In this document: piece after piece, positions 61,879 through 64,000 of the stretch
Layout of the letters: each line of letters opens with the position of its first letter
Position numbering within the stretch: position 1 is the stretch's first letter
Source of the DNA: Taklimakanibacter deserti
GTDB lineage: Bacteria > Pseudomonadota > Alphaproteobacteria > Rhizobiales > Aestuariivirgaceae
Direction of reading: 5' to 3'
Length of the DNA: 64,000 bases
Assembly: GCA_003574785.1 (NCBI GenBank)
Contig: QORU01000007.1
Coordinates: 1-64,000 of the forward strand
Notes under the pieces: model-generated
The model's database searches: none
What the model was told of the DNA's origin: nothing
The model's input: the letters and a program-made list of their open reading frames with translations, nothing else
Position numbers and translations under genes: made by a program

Positions 61879-62772
61879 TCACGGCATGCGTGAGGACACC
61901 CAGTCGAGAAGCTTGTCGAAGCCGCCGAAAGGATAGAGATGGGGCGCGGCGATGCCGAGTTCCGGCTTCTCGAAATGCAGCTTGGCCAGATTCTCGACGA
62001 AGGCGTCAGGGCTCGAGACCGTCAGCAGCTTGGTCACGTTGAGCGCCTGCTTGCGGATGAAGCGGGCCGAGTTGCCGACGCCGCACATGGCGGCATATTT
62101 GACGAGCGTCTTGATGGTCGCGGGTCCCGGCACGCCGACATGGACGGGAAGCGTTATCCCGTGATCGCGCAAGCCCTTCGCCCAATAGGCAACGGGGCCC
62201 GCCTCGAACAGGAACTGGGTGGCGATATAGCCCTCGATGCCCTGGCTCGCGAGATAGGCCTGCTTGACCTTGAGCGCGTCGATGAGGGCCGCTTCGCCTC
62301 TGGCCTTGATGATGTCGGGATTGCCTTCCGGATGACCGGCCACGCCGATCTTCCTGACCCCATGAGCTTCGAACAAGCCGGTCTCGAGAAGCTGGATGGC
62401 CGCATCATAGATGCCGAGAGGCTGTGGCGCGCCGCCGCCCAGGACCAGCGCCTGGGTGATCCTTCCCCCCGTGGCGAGCGCCGAGAGGCGATGCTCGAGG
62501 TCGGCCCGGTCGCGCACGAAGCGGGCCGGCACATGCGGCACGGGCTCGAGGCCCGAAGCGCGAATGGCGGCGACCGCCTCGATCTGAAGCGCCAGATCCG
62601 CGGGGTCGATCAAGGCAACATAGACGCATGTGCCCTGCGGCAGCCTGTCCCGGAGAAGCGCGACCTTCTCGATCTGCTTGGGCGTGATCTCGATGGAGAG
62701 CCGCGCCAGGAAGGCGGCGGTCAAAGACGGCATGTCGTTGGCGTCGACCTCGATCTTCGAGAACATGTTCAA
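61879..62772 (-). CDS. Methylenetetrahydrofolate reductase-like protein
   Basis: Predicted about 297 aa; TTG 62772 has GGAG at 8 bases, while GTG 62793 and ATG 62766 are alternatives. MetF-type marks: SIEITPKQIEKVALLRDRLP in place of FEFFPPK, VPHVPARFV, and YIATQFLFEAGPVAYW with the conserved Gln. The segment that is usually L-R-G-D-x-P reads LVLGGGAPQPLG, so the Asp is missing. This divergent group in Rhizobiales is found beside GlxA-type regulators and methyl-catabolism genes. A role in oxidising methyl-tetrahydrofolate from methylated amines is inference. It is divergent from the regulator at 62970. Confidence 0.8.
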   Translation of the reverse strand: MNMFSKIEVDANDMPSLTAAFLARLSIEITPKQIEKVALLRDRLPQGTCVYVALIDPADLALQIEAVAAIRASGLEPVPHVPARFVRDRADLEHRLSALATGGRITQALVLGGGAPQPLGIYDAAIQLLETGLFEAHGVRKIGVAGHPEGNPDIIKARGEAALIDALKVKQAYLASQGIEGYIATQFLFEAGPVAYWAKGLRDHGITLPVHVGVPGPATIKTLVKYAAMCGVGNSARFIRKQALNVTKLLTVSSPDAFVENLAKLHFEKPELGIAAPHLYPFGGFDKLLDWVSSRMP

Positions 62773-62969
62773 GGCTTTAACTCCAGGTGGCACATTGCCT
62801 GGACAGCATTACCGGGCCTGACGCCCGCCGCATGAGAATTTGCGACACGGGCAATCCCGGTTGCGACGGCGCTGCCCACATGCTGTCGTATTCGTACCAT
62901 CGAATGGCGCAGATGGACAAAGCCCGAGATTGGTATTATTGGGCCCCAAGATAACCAAACGGAATCCCT

Positions 62970-63965
62970 ATGTTCGGCGACAAGCCCCAGGAATGGCCGC
63001 AGAAATTCGCCTTCATCATGGTGCCCGAGTTCACCATGATGCCGACGACCGCCGCCATCGAGCCCTTGCGGCTCGCCAATCGCTGCGCCGAAAAGCCTCT
63101 TTATAAGTGGGCCATGCATTCCGTGGACGGCAAGCCGGTAGCCGCCTCGAACGGCATCCTCGCCATGGTCGATGGCGATCTCGACCAGATCAACGAGCAC
63201 GACACGGTCATCATCTGCGGCGGCCTCAATATCCAGCATCATGTCGACAAGCGGCTGGTGAACTGGCTGCGCAAAGCGGCGCGGCGCGGCATGGATATCG
63301 GCGCGGTCTGCACCGGCTCCCATATCCTGGCCGAGGCCCATATCCTCGACGGCTATCGCTGCACCATCCATTGGGAGAACCTACCCGGCTTCTCGGAGGC
63401 CTTCCCGGAGATCGAGGCCACGGGCGGACTCTTCGAGATCGACCGCGACCGCTTCACCAGCGCCGGCGGCACATCGGCGCTCGACATGATGCTGGCGCTC
63501 ATCGCCAGCCAGCATGGCCCCGACCTTGCCGCCAGCGTCGCCGAGCTCATCCTGCATTCGCCGATCCGCCATCACAGCGAGCATCAGCGCATGTCGCTGC
63601 CGGCCCGCATCGGCGCGCGCCATCCCAAGCTCGTCGGCATCATCGAGGAGATGGAGAGCAATCTCGAAGAACCTCTGTCGCCGAGCGTTCTCGCCCGCCA
63701 GGCCGGCCTCTCGGCGCGCCAGCTCGAGCGCCTGTTCCGGCGCTATCTCGACCGCTCGCCCAAGCGCTATTATCTCGAATTGCGGCTCAAGAAGGCGCGC
63801 TCGCTGCTGCTCCAGACCGACATGTCGGTCATCAATGTGGCGCTCGCCTGCGGCTTCTCTTCGCCCTCGCATTTCTCCAAATGCTATCGCGCCTTCTATG
63901 GCCGCACCCCCTATCGCGAGCGCGGCGTGCCGACGCTCAGTGCCGCGGGCGCGACGGGAAGCTAG
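62970..63965 (+). CDS. GlxA-family transcriptional regulator (DJ-1/PfpI + AraC HTH)
   Basis: Predicted 331 aa. Residues ~10-190 form a DJ-1/PfpI-like domain (VPEFTMMPTTAAIEPLRLAN, DTVIICGGLNIQHH, nucleophile elbow GAVCTGSHILAEAHILDG). Residues ~225-325 carry two AraC-type helix-turn-helix motifs (LSPSVLARQAGLSARQLERL, FRRYLDRSPKRYY, MSVINVALACGFSSPSHFSK). Family members (GbdR, CdhR, ArgR-like) bind quaternary amines or related ligands and activate their catabolism. The divergent MTHFR-like gene is the obvious target. The stop codon is close to the window end; further targets may lie outside. Confidence 0.9.
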   Translation: MFGDKPQEWPQKFAFIMVPEFTMMPTTAAIEPLRLANRCAEKPLYKWAMHSVDGKPVAASNGILAMVDGDLDQINEHDTVIICGGLNIQHHVDKRLVNWLRKAARRGMDIGAVCTGSHILAEAHILDGYRCTIHWENLPGFSEAFPEIEATGGLFEIDRDRFTSAGGTSALDMMLALIASQHGPDLAASVAELILHSPIRHHSEHQRMSLPARIGARHPKLVGIIEEMESNLEEPLSPSVLARQAGLSARQLERLFRRYLDRSPKRYYLELRLKKARSLLLQTDMSVINVALACGFSSPSHFSKCYRAFYGRTPYRERGVPTLSAAGATGS

Positions 63966-64000
63966 GAAACAGAAGCACCCGTTCCCTGCTCGGCGAGGCT

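Overview
The window looks like chromosomal DNA of a high-GC alphaproteobacterium, most likely of the Rhizobiales (Hyphomicrobiales). The reasons are the gene types (an ExoI-type small protein remnant, a GlxA-type regulator divergent from a divergent MTHFR, UDP-sugar genes of rhizobial type), the palindromic intergenic repeats, and a TTAA-N7-TTAA CtrA-type box. I saw no rRNA, tRNA, CRISPR array, integrase or transposase gene.

Layout. 1-4.4 kb: a translationally coupled pair on the minus strand (a coiled-coil protein and a DUF4041/GIY-YIG nuclease-like protein), then an ExoI-like pseudogene with an amber codon and mostly non-coding DNA. 4.4-9.4 kb: a frameshifted COG4091-type dehydrogenase, a DUF922 metalloprotease-like protein with a small partner, an exported CGGCH protein and two small genes. 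9.4-12.7 kb: a class III cyclase-AAA-TPR fusion. 13-17.7 kb: a GH20 hexosaminidase with a twin-arginine leader but no normal start codon, a frameshifted Tyr/Lys-rich secreted protein, a 70-bp GH20 remnant and a B12-radical SAM protein. 18.3-22.2 kb: a periplasmic binding protein, a kinase-less HAMP sensor and an oxalate/formate-type transporter, interrupted by a MITE-like element. 22.3-26.7 kb: a TerB/Coq4-like protein, a QPSTT-repeat membrane protein, an FAD oxidase and a PBP4-type carboxypeptidase.

26.8-61.3 kb is a large exopolysaccharide locus. It is bracketed by two paralogous secreted Gly-rich proteins that share a C-terminal domain and nearly the same terminator stem. Inside are precursor genes (nucleotide-sugar dehydrogenase, UDP-GlcA 4-epimerase, UDP-GlcA decarboxylase, GMP-PMM fusion, GDP-mannose dehydratase, GDP-fucose synthase), a NusG/RfaH-like regulator followed by a hairpin and an ops-like motif, the initiating transferase, five glycosyltransferases, two acetyltransferases, three methyltransferases, flippase, polymerase, an O-antigen-ligase family protein, PHP phosphatase, Wza-type export lipoprotein, Wzc-type BY-kinase and three accessory proteins. 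Together they predict a Wzx/Wzy-dependent, decorated acidic polysaccharide that could contain fucose, xylose and a uronic acid. 61.9-64 kb: an MTHFR-like gene divergent from a GlxA-family regulator.

Five genes carry defects visible in the sequence: one amber codon, two 1-base frameshifts, and two genes whose conserved N-terminus has only ATC or CTG at the expected start. They may be real decay or unusual initiation, or consensus errors in the assembly. All functional names rest on motif recognition and memory of protein families, since no search could be run.
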